64,000 nt of DNA from JAPPLB01 sp965218555 (lineage in GTDB: Bacteria > Acidobacteriota > Terriglobia > Bryobacterales > UBA6623): contig OZ244625.1 in assembly GCA_965218555.1 (NCBI GenBank), forward strand, positions 3,224,001 to 3,288,000, given 5' to 3'. Both the position numbers and the translations under genes were made by a program. The first letter of the stretch is position 1; each line of letters opens with the position of its first letter. Shown here one piece after another: positions 34,637 through 43,481 of this stretch. Below the pieces are notes generated by a model. That model ran no database searches. It saw only the letters and a program-made list of their open reading frames with translations, and had not been told where the DNA came from.

Positions 34637-35143
34637 TTAGTTCTCGGTCTCGGCGTTCTGTCGGAGATCCTTCAGCAGGTTGGCCATCTCGATGGCCGTC
34701 ATGGCAGCGTCGAAGCCCTTGTTGCCGCCCTTGGCTCCGGCGCGGTCGATCGCTTGCTCAAGGGTGTTGCAGGTCAGGATTCCATAGATGGTAGGGACGC
34801 CCGTTTCGAGAGAAGCCGACGACACGCCTTTAGCGCTCTCCGCCGCAACATAGTCGAAGTGCGGCGTTTCGCCGCGGATCACCGCGCCGAGGCAGATAAT
34901 CGCGTCGAAGTCGCCGTTTTTGCCCAATTCCTTGGCGACCACGGGGATTTCAAGGGAGCCGGGCACCTTGATGACTTTGATGGAATCGTAGGACACGCCC
35001 ATCCGTTCGAGGGCATCGACAGCGCCTCCGAGCAAACGCTCGGTGATAAAGCTGTTGAAGCGGCTGACAATGATGGCGAAGCGCAGGCCGTTGGCGGTGA
35101 GTTCACCCTCGATCAGCTGGAATTTGTCGGCGTCCTTGCGCAT
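34637..35143 (-). CDS. ribH: 6,7-dimethyl-8-ribityllumazine synthase
   Basis: A 168-residue enzyme of flavin synthesis. Motifs: RFAIIVSRFNSFITERLLGGA, VPGSLEIPVVAKELG, and ICLGAVIRGETPHFDYVAAE with the substrate-binding Arg/Glu/His. It condenses 3,4-dihydroxybutanone-4-phosphate with the pyrimidine precursor to give ribityllumazine. Other rib genes are not in this window. It lies between the enoyl-CoA hydratase gene (3 bp upstream) and nusB. Confidence 0.96.
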   Translation of the reverse strand: MRKDADKFQLIEGELTANGLRFAIIVSRFNSFITERLLGGAVDALERMGVSYDSIKVIKVPGSLEIPVVAKELGKNGDFDAIICLGAVIRGETPHFDYVAAESAKGVSSASLETGVPTIYGILTCNTLEQAIDRAGAKGGNKGFDAAMTAIEMANLLKDLRQNAETEN

Positions 35144-35146
35144 CGG

Positions 35147-35929
35147 TTATCGACCCTGAAACGTAGCCTTGCGTTTCTCGAGGAAGGCGGTTGTGCCTTC
35201 TCGGATATCTTCGGTCGCGCAACTCAGTCCGAATTGCGCCGCTTCCCAACGCAGAGCCTCGCCAAGAGGCATTTCGAGGCCGCGGTTGACAGCGTCCAGG
35301 CAGAGGGTGACGGCGACCGGACCATTCTCTAGTATTCTAGCTGCAATCGATTTGGCCTCTCCGAGAAGTTGGTCTTTTGGGATGACCCGGTTGACGAGCC
35401 CAATGCGGTGTGCCTCGTCGGCCGTGATCGGATCGCCGGTGAGAATCATCTCCAGGGCGCGGCCCTTCCCAACCAGGCGCGGCAACCGCTGCGTACCGCC
35501 GTAGCCGGGAACAATGCCGAGCTTGACCTCCGGTTGGCCGAGTTTGGCGTTGGGAGACGCTACACGGATGTGGCACGCCATGGCGAGTTCCAGACCTCCC
35601 CCAAGCGCCCAGCCGTTGACGGCGGCGATGATGGGCTTGGGAAGGTCTTCGATTTGCGAGAAGACCTGCTGACCCAGCAGGCCCCACGCGCGGCCCTCGA
35701 GCGCTGTCAACTCGGTGAGGTGGTTGATGTCGGCGCCCGCAACGAAGGCTTTCTCCCCCGCGCCGGTGACGACGACGGCTTTGACCGCGCTGTCGGCGGC
35801 AATGTCGGTGAAGCATCGGCCAAGAGCTTCGATGGTGTCGCCATCGAGCGGGTTCAATATCTCGGGCCGGTTGACAGTAACTTGCGCGATGGAATCGCTG
35901 ACTTCATAGAGCAGGTTTGCGTAGGCCAT
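35147..35929 (-). CDS. enoyl-CoA hydratase/isomerase family protein
   Basis: A 260-residue crotonase-fold enzyme. Oxyanion-hole segments KAFVAGADINHL and WALGGGLELAMACHIRVAS, with catalytic-type Glu residues in GGGLE and GQPEVKLGIVPGYGGTQRLP. It would hydrate or isomerise an acyl-CoA thioester; short-chain enoyl-CoA hydratase is most likely. It is the first gene of a three-gene minus-strand cluster with ribH and nusB, which are not obviously related in pathway. Confidence 0.92.
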   Translation of the reverse strand: MAYANLLYEVSDSIAQVTVNRPEILNPLDGDTIEALGRCFTDIAADSAVKAVVVTGAGEKAFVAGADINHLTELTALEGRAWGLLGQQVFSQIEDLPKPIIAAVNGWALGGGLELAMACHIRVASPNAKLGQPEVKLGIVPGYGGTQRLPRLVGKGRALEMILTGDPITADEAHRIGLVNRVIPKDQLLGEAKSIAARILENGPVAVTLCLDAVNRGLEMPLGEALRWEAAQFGLSCATEDIREGTTAFLEKRKATFQGR

Positions 35930-36044
35930 GATGCTCCTTTCGATCGTCGTACTCGACGGCGGTGAAGGCTGGAGCCGTTAGGGGCATGTCCCTTCGCTCT
36001 CCGGCGTGAACGCGAGTGATGCGATTCCCCAACCCGTCCGGCGC

Positions 36045-36425
36045 CTATTCCTTGTAGGCGACGCAGTCAATCTCGACTTTCAGTCCGTGCGCCGGCAACT
36101 GGGCGTTCACGGTCGTGCGCGCCGGCTTGGCCGCACCGAAGTATTCTGCATAGACCTTGTTCATCTCGGCGAAGTCGCGGATGTCGGCGAGAAAGACCGA
36201 GCACTGAACGACGTCCCCAAGGACCGCCCCGGCCGCTTTCAGAATCGACTGGATGTTCTTGATCGTCTGGTGTGTTTCTTCGGTGACCGTGCCCGGCGCG
36301 AACTGCTTGGTTGCCGGGTCGATGGACGCCTGCCCGGACACATAGATGAAACCACCGGCCTTGACGGCGTGGGAATAGGGACCACCGGGATTCGGACCGT
36401 TCGGGTCCATGATTCTTTCGATCAT
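36045..36425 (-). CDS. RidA/YjgF family imine deaminase
   Basis: A 126-residue protein with the RidA signature: GPYSHAVKAGGFIYVSGQA at the N-terminus, SVFLADIRDFAEMNKVYAEY, and the conserved Arg in PARTTVNAQLPAHGLKVEID. RidA proteins hydrolyse reactive enamine/imine intermediates released by PLP enzymes. It lies about 51 bp downstream of a PLP-dependent D-threonine-aldolase-family gene on the same strand, so the pairing fits that role. Confidence 0.93.
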   Translation of the reverse strand: MIERIMDPNGPNPGGPYSHAVKAGGFIYVSGQASIDPATKQFAPGTVTEETHQTIKNIQSILKAAGAVLGDVVQCSVFLADIRDFAEMNKVYAEYFGAAKPARTTVNAQLPAHGLKVEIDCVAYKE

Positions 36426-36476
36426 AGGGACTGCCTCTCTTTGCGAAGGATCTGATTCAGATGTAAGGAAAACTCT

Positions 36477-37577
36477 TTATTGCAACTTGCCGCGGGCCTC
36501 AACCTTCCAGACCTGCTCGACGGTTTCGCCGCGGATGCCGTAGACATACTCGTGCATGTTGACGGCGACGCAAACATGGTTCGGGATGATGCGCAGCCGA
36601 TCACCGATCCGAATCGGCGAGGGCGCGTCGCGGATTTCAAGATATCCGTGTTCCTCGTTCATCTTGTAGAAGCGGCTTTCAGGGGCCTCGGTCACGCGGC
36701 CGAAGCTGGGATCTCCTCCGGCGCGAGCACCGTCGGAGGTGAAGGTCTTCGAACCGCCGTCGATGACCGCGAAGCCGGGACGCGCCGTCGACACCACGGT
36801 CGTCATGATCGCGACGGCGCAGTCGTCCCACGTGGCCGAGCCCATCCCGACTTGCATCACGTCGTTGAACACGTAGGTGCCGGACCGCATCTCGGTCATG
36901 CCTTCGATCTGGTGCGCATGTAAGAGCATCGGAGTGGAGCCGCCACTGATGACCTTGAGCTCGATACCGGCTCGGTCGAAGTCTTCGCGGATCTGCTTTA
37001 CCTGCTCGCTCAGGCCCGCCAGCTTTTCTTCCCAATCAGGCAGCAGCTTGTTGACGTGGCCGTAGTAGAATTCGACCCCGTCGAGGCGTAGGTTGGGAAG
37101 CTGCAAGACCGCTCGGGCGAGGCTGAGCAGATCTTCACCGGGCCGGACGCCGACGCGGTTCATTCCGAGATCAGCTTCAACAAAGACCCCGATTTCGAGG
37201 CCGGCTGATCGGGCGGCGTCCGATAAGCCTTGCGCGACGACCACGTCGTCGAGTCCCACAATGACTCGGGTCTGCCGGGCGATCTTCATCAGGCGCTTGA
37301 GCTTCGACTCGCCGATGATGGGATAAGCGATCAGCAGCTCCGGCGTGCCGGTCTTGACGATCACGTCCGCTTCCCCGACCTTCGCAACCGTCAGGCCTAC
37401 CGCCCCGAGGTCGAGTTGCATCTTGCCGATTATGGGGTTCTTGTGCGTCTTGGTGTGCGGCCTGAGACTTAGATTATGCTCGGCGGCGTAATCGGCGACA
37501 CGCCGCAGGTTGTTCGCCATGCGGTCGAGGTCGATGAGCAGCGCGGGTGTTTCGAGTTCCGAGATGTGCTGAGGCAT
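36477..37577 (-). CDS. D-threonine aldolase / D-serine dehydratase-family PLP enzyme
   Basis: A 366-residue fold-type III PLP enzyme. The Schiff-base Lys sits in LRPHTKTHKNP (about residue 43), the barrel follows, and the C-terminal domain has the metal-binding HxC in IPNHVCVAVNMHEY. These mark the DSD1/low-specificity D-threonine aldolase family, which uses Zn or Mn. Substrate may be D-threonine, D-serine or a beta-hydroxy-D-amino acid. RidA follows and may detoxify its imine product. Confidence 0.9.
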   Translation of the reverse strand: MPQHISELETPALLIDLDRMANNLRRVADYAAEHNLSLRPHTKTHKNPIIGKMQLDLGAVGLTVAKVGEADVIVKTGTPELLIAYPIIGESKLKRLMKIARQTRVIVGLDDVVVAQGLSDAARSAGLEIGVFVEADLGMNRVGVRPGEDLLSLARAVLQLPNLRLDGVEFYYGHVNKLLPDWEEKLAGLSEQVKQIREDFDRAGIELKVISGGSTPMLLHAHQIEGMTEMRSGTYVFNDVMQVGMGSATWDDCAVAIMTTVVSTARPGFAVIDGGSKTFTSDGARAGGDPSFGRVTEAPESRFYKMNEEHGYLEIRDAPSPIRIGDRLRIIPNHVCVAVNMHEYVYGIRGETVEQVWKVEARGKLQ

Positions 37578-37721
37578 GCCGGTGCGGGCCGAAGCTAATC
37601 GGTCAGCTTAACGAACGGGAGGGTGGTCTCGCAAAGGCTCATACGGCGCCAGCGAAGAACCGGCCGAGCTTGGACGCTTCACGCGAGGGCCTTGACGATC
37701 GTGAGACTGACGCTGCGCGAC

Positions 37722-38210
37722 TTAGAAGACGTTGAAGCAGAAGACGGCATTCGAGCCGTTGGGAGTGAGACAGTATTCGCCGTTCGCGAGGCTCTCGTCG
37801 ACTCGTACCCTGACGAGGTTTTCCTCCACAGGGAAGACGTCGAGCCGGATCTGTCGCGCAAGGATCTTCTTTTTCTTTCGGAAGAGCAGTTCCCGCCGGC
37901 CGTTCTTCGGGATGAGCTGGAACAGAGTGAGGTCGCTCGGGTTGATCGTTTCGTACCGAAAGAGGAATTCGGGGCTCGCGAGAGGTGTCGTTACCGGCGA
38001 GCCGGTGCCGGGGACGGTGTAGACAAGCTCGTTCTTCCGAGTGGTCTCGGTAGCTTGCGATTGTTCGGTCTCAACGATGCGGGACGCGTGGATGATGTAA
38101 GGGACATCAGGTTTGTCGGGGTTCGGGAGACCGAGTTTGTTTTCCTGAGCCCCAGCCGAGGCCGCTGACAGCAAAAAAGGAACGATCGTGAGTATGTGGC
38201 GTTGAGGCAT
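37722..38210 (-). CDS. exported protein of unknown function
   Basis: About 162 residues from the ATG at 38210. Signal peptide MPQRHILTIVPFLLSAASAG, then a beta-rich mature part: DVPYIIHASRIVETEQSQAT, a GSPVTTPLASPEFLFRYETI stretch, a basic KKKKILARQIRLDVF and a terminal EYCLTPNGSNAVFCFNVF. The two Cys near the end could form a disulfide. I recognise the shape from conserved exported unknowns in Acidobacteria-type genomes, but no name. It stands alone. Confidence 0.75.
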   Translation of the reverse strand: MPQRHILTIVPFLLSAASAGAQENKLGLPNPDKPDVPYIIHASRIVETEQSQATETTRKNELVYTVPGTGSPVTTPLASPEFLFRYETINPSDLTLFQLIPKNGRRELLFRKKKKILARQIRLDVFPVEENLVRVRVDESLANGEYCLTPNGSNAVFCFNVF

Positions 38211-38467
38211 GGCCGTCACCCCGAGCTGAATTGCTCTGCGTTGTTCCTGATTCTACAAACCGACACCGGCATCGTCCAAACACGGCTCAACTCCGGAGGG
38301 GAGTATTCGGCCTCTTCGAGCGGCCTGGGGTCATCTCGGAGGTTTCCGGAGCCACTTCCCCGTTCTCTCGTCAGGCATCTCTCTCTCCATTCGCAAGGAC
38401 GTACAGGTGATTCACGGATAAAGCGGCTGTTTGGTGGCGGCGTCTCGCTGATCTATACTGCTCTGCC

Positions 38468-40528
38468 ATGAGATGGTTGCGGCTGTCGTATGTGCTGTTG
38501 TTCCTCTGCCTGACTTCCCCCCTGCGCGGCATCGCTGTCCGCGCAGTCTCTCCCGATGAATTGCGTTCGTGGACGCGTCATCTGATACCTCTTCCTCAGG
38601 AGCTGTCGATCGAGCACAAGGTTGTCCTGCAACCGGATAAGGTGGGTGTCCGCCTGGAGCCGGGCGCCGGTGACATCGGCGAGTACGCCGCGAAGGAGCT
38701 GAAGACGCTGATCGCCGCGAGGGCGGGTGTCGAAGCTGCCGGGTCGGGCTTCGAGATTGTCATCGGCCTGTCCCAGGGAACCGATGCCGGCCGCGATCTA
38801 ACGGAGGAAGAACGACGGCGACTGCACAGTCTGCCCAACCGCGATCAGGCCTACTTGATCAAACCCGTGGGCGAAAACCGTCTCGTGCTGGCGGCACTCG
38901 AACCTCGGGGCCTCTATTACGCCGTCCGGACTTTATACCAGCTTCTGGAACCCACACTGTCGCCACAAACCATCTCGATCCCGCTGGCAAAGATCGTGGA
39001 CTGGCCGGACCTTGAAGAGCGCGGCGTATGGAACTTCCCCAAGCCCGAGGAGTGGGTGCCGTGGATGGCTTCGCTGAAGCTCAACTTCGGCAAAATGGGC
39101 GAAACGAAGATCAATCCGATCGAGAGCGGCAAACCCGGCAGCGTGACGCTGAACATGGATCTCTACGAGTCGGCGCGGCTGCAAGGGTTCGAGTATCAGC
39201 CGTTTCTTATGCACTTCAACTTTCTGCACAGGTACGGGCTGTTTCAGGCCTATCCGGAGCTGGCTGGGCGAGGCGATGAAGCGCTCACGGGCCGCTACTT
39301 CGCTCACAAGAAGGGCAACCAGCACCGCGCTCCGAACGCCGCACATCCGCTGTTTCGCAAGCTGCTCGCGGAGTGGCTTCGCGATTTCGCGAAGCAGGGA
39401 ATCACCGAGGTCAGTTGCTGGCTGAGTGAGCGCCCGGGAGGTGATGCCGGCCTGGAGACAACCGCCGTCGGTCAAGACGTGATGGAGGCGCGGGCTCTGC
39501 TCGCGGCGTATGAGGAAGTGAGAAAGGAGTATCCGGATTTCACGATCCGGGTGTTCCTTTCAACCGTGCCGGCCGGCCGGTATTATCGCGTGATCGCAGA
39601 AATGCCCGAAGACATGAAGATCGAGAGGGCATGCGCGACGAAGATCGAGCGCGTGATGCGCTTGCCGCGCGACTTGTTCCGTAATCCGATGCTCGACTCC
39701 TATGCGGCTGAGGGACGCTGGATCGCGAGCTACGACGTGCCCATCACAGCCAACGCGCGGGTGGACACGCCGGAGTTCATGGTGCCGGAGAGCTCCGCGC
39801 ACCGCGTGCGGGACTATGTACGGCAATTGATCGAACGGAAGTTTCGTGGCGCCTACGGCATGATGGCTTGGGCCGACAACGGCAAGGCCACATGCGGGTT
39901 CAATGTCCACGCCTTGGCCGAGTACGGCTGGAACCTCGACGGTCGCAGCGAGCAGGAGTTCGCAATCGCCTGGGCGACGCGCGAAGGCTATCGTGACCCG
40001 GAAAAGGTCGGGGAGTGGGCCGATCTGATGGGACCGATTGAGTTCGATGTCTATGACTCCGACTTTCCGATTGCGTACTCCTGGGGCAAGTTTGTTGAGA
40101 TGGTGCGTCAGCGCCGCCGCCCTTATCTCGGGGAGGGAATCTTTCGCTACTACATCAGCGCCGAGGATTTCGACCGAAAGTTTGCTATCAGCGACCGTGC
40201 GTTGAAAATCGCCGAGGCGTTTGAGAGTGACTATCTCGGGAACGAGACGCGGGTTGTTCGGTCCTATGTTCGACTTGCCAAAGGGCTTTACGAAGTGGCG
40301 GAGTTGGTCGCGACGGAGGATTTCCGCGATCTCGAAAGCCAGCAACGGTTACGTCAGGCGTTGGATCGCTTGGAAGACGCAGGGGAGGAGAACGTCGCTT
40401 CGATCAAGCGCTGGCGGAGTGCTCTTGGCCCGGAACCATGGCACACCCGAGTGCATGACGCGATCAAAGGTACAGAAGACACGGTGGATGCCATTTCCGA
40501 CTTTGTTTCCAGCCGCTACTTTTACTGA
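38468..40528 (+). CDS. secreted glycoside-hydrolase-like protein with GH20-type domain 2
   Basis: A 686-residue exported protein: signal peptide MRWLRLSYVLLFLCLTSPL, a GH20b-like alpha/beta domain (about 35-165, with AAKELKTLIAARAGVEA and GLYYAVRTLYQLLEP), then a barrel-like region starting IVDWPDLEERGVWNFPKPEE. The GH20 catalytic Asp-Glu pair is not apparent, so the reaction may differ from hexosaminidase. The C-terminal 130 residues are helical. It probably attacks an amino-sugar glycan outside the cytoplasm. Not in an operon with a known partner. Confidence 0.78.
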   Translation: MRWLRLSYVLLFLCLTSPLRGIAVRAVSPDELRSWTRHLIPLPQELSIEHKVVLQPDKVGVRLEPGAGDIGEYAAKELKTLIAARAGVEAAGSGFEIVIGLSQGTDAGRDLTEEERRRLHSLPNRDQAYLIKPVGENRLVLAALEPRGLYYAVRTLYQLLEPTLSPQTISIPLAKIVDWPDLEERGVWNFPKPEEWVPWMASLKLNFGKMGETKINPIESGKPGSVTLNMDLYESARLQGFEYQPFLMHFNFLHRYGLFQAYPELAGRGDEALTGRYFAHKKGNQHRAPNAAHPLFRKLLAEWLRDFAKQGITEVSCWLSERPGGDAGLETTAVGQDVMEARALLAAYEEVRKEYPDFTIRVFLSTVPAGRYYRVIAEMPEDMKIERACATKIERVMRLPRDLFRNPMLDSYAAEGRWIASYDVPITANARVDTPEFMVPESSAHRVRDYVRQLIERKFRGAYGMMAWADNGKATCGFNVHALAEYGWNLDGRSEQEFAIAWATREGYRDPEKVGEWADLMGPIEFDVYDSDFPIAYSWGKFVEMVRQRRRPYLGEGIFRYYISAEDFDRKFAISDRALKIAEAFESDYLGNETRVVRSYVRLAKGLYEVAELVATEDFRDLESQQRLRQALDRLEDAGEENVASIKRWRSALGPEPWHTRVHDAIKGTEDTVDAISDFVSSRYFY

Positions 40529-40591
40529 ATTTCGTCCGTCTGTAGCAAAAACCTTGCGCGATTCGGGCGCCTAGTGCATAGTGAGTGTGTA

Positions 40592-40676
40592 ACCGGGGTG
40601 GGTTGGCCAAGCTGTAGCGGCCACCGAAAGCTGTCAAGGAGCAGCGAGTCTCCGGTCACAGCGTCTATGTTAGACG
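40592..40676 (+). promoter_or_regulatory. candidate structured RNA leader of the metal-transport genes
   Basis: The 214-base gap upstream of the CBS-protein gene contains pairings that could fold as a three-way junction: stem 1 40592-40598 with 40650-40656 (ACCGGGG/CTCCGGT), stem 2 40601-40608 with 40619-40625 (one bulge), and stem 3 40630-40633 with 40642-40645. A perfect 6-bp hairpin follows (40662-40667/40671-40676). It does not match a riboswitch class I can name. The call rests on hand-found pairing only. Confidence 0.35.
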
Positions 40677-40754
40677 ACCCAGGTAGTAGAAACACCAGCG
40701 AAGCGGCGTCCGCCGGACTATACGGTCAGCTTACGACGCTGTTTGCCGGGATTG

Positions 40755-42017
40755 ATGATGGCCACCGTTTCCAGCGGCTTGGACAGCATCCTGTATCTCA
40801 CCGAGTTGACAGGAATGGGGGTCATTGCGCCCAACGGACATCGTCTTGGGCGGGTGCGCGAACTGGCGCTTATGCCGAGCGAGCATCCCACCCGCGTTTC
40901 TCACTTCCTGATGGGCTGGCGCACACGGTTCATGGTGCGCCACGACCAGGTTGAATCCATCTCGCTTGCAGGCATCCGGCTTTCGGATGACCTCTTTGTC
41001 CCGTACTACCCCGACGAGCGCCTGCTGCTGCTCGAGAAAGACCTGCTCGACCAGCAAATCGTCGATGTGAACGGCCGTAAGGTCGTCCGGGTCAACGACC
41101 TTGCGCTGCGAGTCGTGCACGCGCCCGAGCGCGACGAGCTTTGGGTGCACGAGGTTGGCGTCGGATTGCAGGGCGCTTTCCGGAGGCTGACGGAAGGCTT
41201 CCTTCCCAACAAGGTGATTCGGAAAGTCCAAGAGCGCATCAAGCCCAACTCGATCCCCTGGCAATACTGCAACATCGTCGAGCCCGATGCGCAGCGCCGA
41301 TTGCGGCTGCACATCTCGCATCACCGGCTCGGAGAGCTGCATCCGGCCGATCTCGCCGACATCGTTGAAGACTTGGCGCCGGCGGAGCGGGAGGCGCTGT
41401 TCAAAACACTCGGTGACGAAGTGGCGGCCGAGACGCTCACGGAGGTCGAGCCGAAGATTCAGGTCAGTATCCTCAAGTCGCTCGACAAGGAACGCGCTGC
41501 TGACATCGTTGAAGAAATGGAGCCGGATCAGGCGGCCGACGTCCTCGATCAACTCGAAGAGGAAAAGAGCCGGGAGATTCTCCAGGACATGGAGCAGGTT
41601 CCCAAGGCCGAGGTGGAGGAACTGCTCGAATACAAGAGTGACACCGCGGGCGGCATGATGAACTCGCAATACGTCGACGTGCATGAGAACGGCTATGTTC
41701 GTGACGCCTTTGAAGCGATCCGAGGCAATGAGGATCTGCTCAATATGCTTACGCACATCTTTCTCATCGATCACGAGCAGAGGCTGACGGGGGCCGTTGC
41801 CATCAGTCGGCTGTTCGCGGCCTCGGAGCATACGCCTTTACGGCAATTGGCATTCAAGGAAACACCGCATGTGCACGTAGACGACGACCGCAAGGAGGTC
41901 GTCGCCATCTTCGACAAATACAACCTCTTCACTCTGCCTGTCGTGGACGAGGACAACGAGCTGTGCGGTGTGATCACGGCTGACGACGTGATCAGTGTGC
42001 TCACTTCTGCCGGCTGA
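40755..42017 (+). CDS. PRC-barrel / MgtE-N / CBS-domain protein (metal-sensing cytoplasmic)
   Basis: About 420 residues. Two PRC-barrel-like segments at the N-terminus (GVIAPNGHRLGRVRELALMP, and DLLDQQIVDVNGRKVVRVND), an MgtE_N superhelix (LGELHPADLADIVEDLAPAE; DKERAADIVEEMEPDQAADV) and a pair of CBS domains (MMNSQYVDVHENGYVRDAFE; VIKADDV-like ending). MgtE_N plus CBS senses Mg2+ in MgtE channels, but here there is no membrane domain; the NRAMP-like carrier gene follows 26 bp downstream. Start at 40755 or 40758; TTG at 40743 is possible. Confidence 0.88.
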   Translation: MMATVSSGLDSILYLTELTGMGVIAPNGHRLGRVRELALMPSEHPTRVSHFLMGWRTRFMVRHDQVESISLAGIRLSDDLFVPYYPDERLLLLEKDLLDQQIVDVNGRKVVRVNDLALRVVHAPERDELWVHEVGVGLQGAFRRLTEGFLPNKVIRKVQERIKPNSIPWQYCNIVEPDAQRRLRLHISHHRLGELHPADLADIVEDLAPAEREALFKTLGDEVAAETLTEVEPKIQVSILKSLDKERAADIVEEMEPDQAADVLDQLEEEKSREILQDMEQVPKAEVEELLEYKSDTAGGMMNSQYVDVHENGYVRDAFEAIRGNEDLLNMLTHIFLIDHEQRLTGAVAISRLFAASEHTPLRQLAFKETPHVHVDDDRKEVVAIFDKYNLFTLPVVDEDNELCGVITADDVISVLTSAG

Positions 42018-42043
42018 ACGAAACCCCTTGACGGACTTTCACC

Positions 42044-43288
42044 ATGTTCGAGCGCCTGCGTGCACGTCTGCTGCTCTTCCTGGCCGTCTTGGGCCCGGGG
42101 TTCATCACAGCAGTCGTCGATAACGACGCCGGCGGGATCTTCACGTATTCCGAAGCCGGTGCGCGATTTGGCTACAACCCCCTGTGGACCATGGTGCCCG
42201 TCACCGTGGTTCTGATCATCACGCAGGTAATGTGCTCGCGCATGGGGGCGGTCACCGGCAAGGGACTGTCGGACCTGATCCGCGAAGAGTTCGGCTTGCG
42301 GATGACGTTCTTCGTTATGGCCGCGCTGCTGGCGGTGAACCTGACGAACGTCACCGCGAACTTCGCGGGCATCGCCGGTTCGCTCGAGATCTTCGGGGTC
42401 AACCGTTACATCTCAGTTCCTCTGGGCGCTCTGGTCGTTTGGCTGCTCGTCTTGAAGGGCACGTATCGGAGCGTTGAGAAGATCTTTCTCGTGGCGAGTG
42501 CTTTCTACGTGGCGTATGTGATCTCGGCGGTCATGATCAAGCCGGATTGGGGGCAAGCCGTCAAAAGCAGCGTAATGCCGGTCGTGTACTTCGATGGGCC
42601 CTACCTGGCGATTCTGATTGGTTTGGTGGGAACGTCCGTGGCCCCGTGGATGCAGTTCTACTTGCAGGCAGCAGTCGTCGAAAAGGGCGTCACCGTCAAG
42701 CAGTTCGCCGAGTCGCGCGCCGAGGTGATCGTCGGCTGCGTTGCGATGGCGTTCATCAAGTTCTTCATCATCGTCTGCGCGGCGGGGGCGATTTGGTCGG
42801 TGCAGCCGCGCGAGATTCACGATGCCGCCGAAGCCGCCCTGGCGCTGCGTTCGCTGGGCCCCTATGCCTACATCCTGTTCAGCGCCGGGCTGTTTAACGC
42901 CTCGCTGTTGGCCGCCAGCATCTTGCCCCTGTCAACCGCCTACTCGGTCTGCGAGGGCTTGGGGTTCGAGTCCGGCGTTAACTGCCGCTTTGGAGAAGCA
43001 CGGGTTTTCTACGGGCTCTATACGCTACTGATTGTCGTGGGAGCGGGGATCGTATTGTGGCCCGGCTTCCCACTGGTGCGAATGATCCTGCTTTCACAAG
43101 TATTGAACGGCATCCTGTTGCCCGTCATTCTGATTCTCATTCTGCGACTCGTGAACCGCCGCGACCTGATGGGAGAGTGGGTCAATTCGAAGCTCGACAA
43201 TGTTTTGGCTTACGGAACCGTCGTCGTGATGATCGGATTGTCGCTGACGCTGGTCGTGCTCACGTCGTGGACGAACAAGCCGGTCTGA
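42044..43288 (+). CDS. NRAMP-related divalent cation transporter, non-canonical binding site
   Basis: A 414-residue protein with about eleven membrane helices. The fold matches NRAMP: FLAVLGPGFITAVV at helix 1 and GLVGTSVAPWMQFYLQAAVV at helix 6. The helix 1 metal motif DPGN is replaced by DNDAGG, and the helix 6 motif usually MPH reads APW, both as in NRAMP-related Mg2+ transporters rather than Mn2+/Fe2+ transporters. With the MgtE-type sensor gene next door, Mg2+ transport is the best inference. Substrate is not proven. Confidence 0.88.
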   Translation: MFERLRARLLLFLAVLGPGFITAVVDNDAGGIFTYSEAGARFGYNPLWTMVPVTVVLIITQVMCSRMGAVTGKGLSDLIREEFGLRMTFFVMAALLAVNLTNVTANFAGIAGSLEIFGVNRYISVPLGALVVWLLVLKGTYRSVEKIFLVASAFYVAYVISAVMIKPDWGQAVKSSVMPVVYFDGPYLAILIGLVGTSVAPWMQFYLQAAVVEKGVTVKQFAESRAEVIVGCVAMAFIKFFIIVCAAGAIWSVQPREIHDAAEAALALRSLGPYAYILFSAGLFNASLLAASILPLSTAYSVCEGLGFESGVNCRFGEARVFYGLYTLLIVVGAGIVLWPGFPLVRMILLSQVLNGILLPVILILILRLVNRRDLMGEWVNSKLDNVLAYGTVVVMIGLSLTLVVLTSWTNKPV

Positions 43289-43481
43289 GCCGGGGTCCAG
43301 CCTGTGCCTTTCTCGCCAGGTGGTTAGGAAGGCAGGCTATCGCACACAGCTTGTACGTTAGAATCGATTTCTTCTTGCATCACCCTGGATGAAGCGCCCA
43401 TTTCCCAACGCTACAAAGCCGCCTGGTTCGATTCGTACCTGCGGCGGGTGGCGGAATCAAATCGCGCATTGACCTGACACC

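Noticed and set aside
40731..41831. 366-residue minus-strand frame
   Set aside because: Antisense to the PRC/MgtE-N/CBS gene, which has clear domains.
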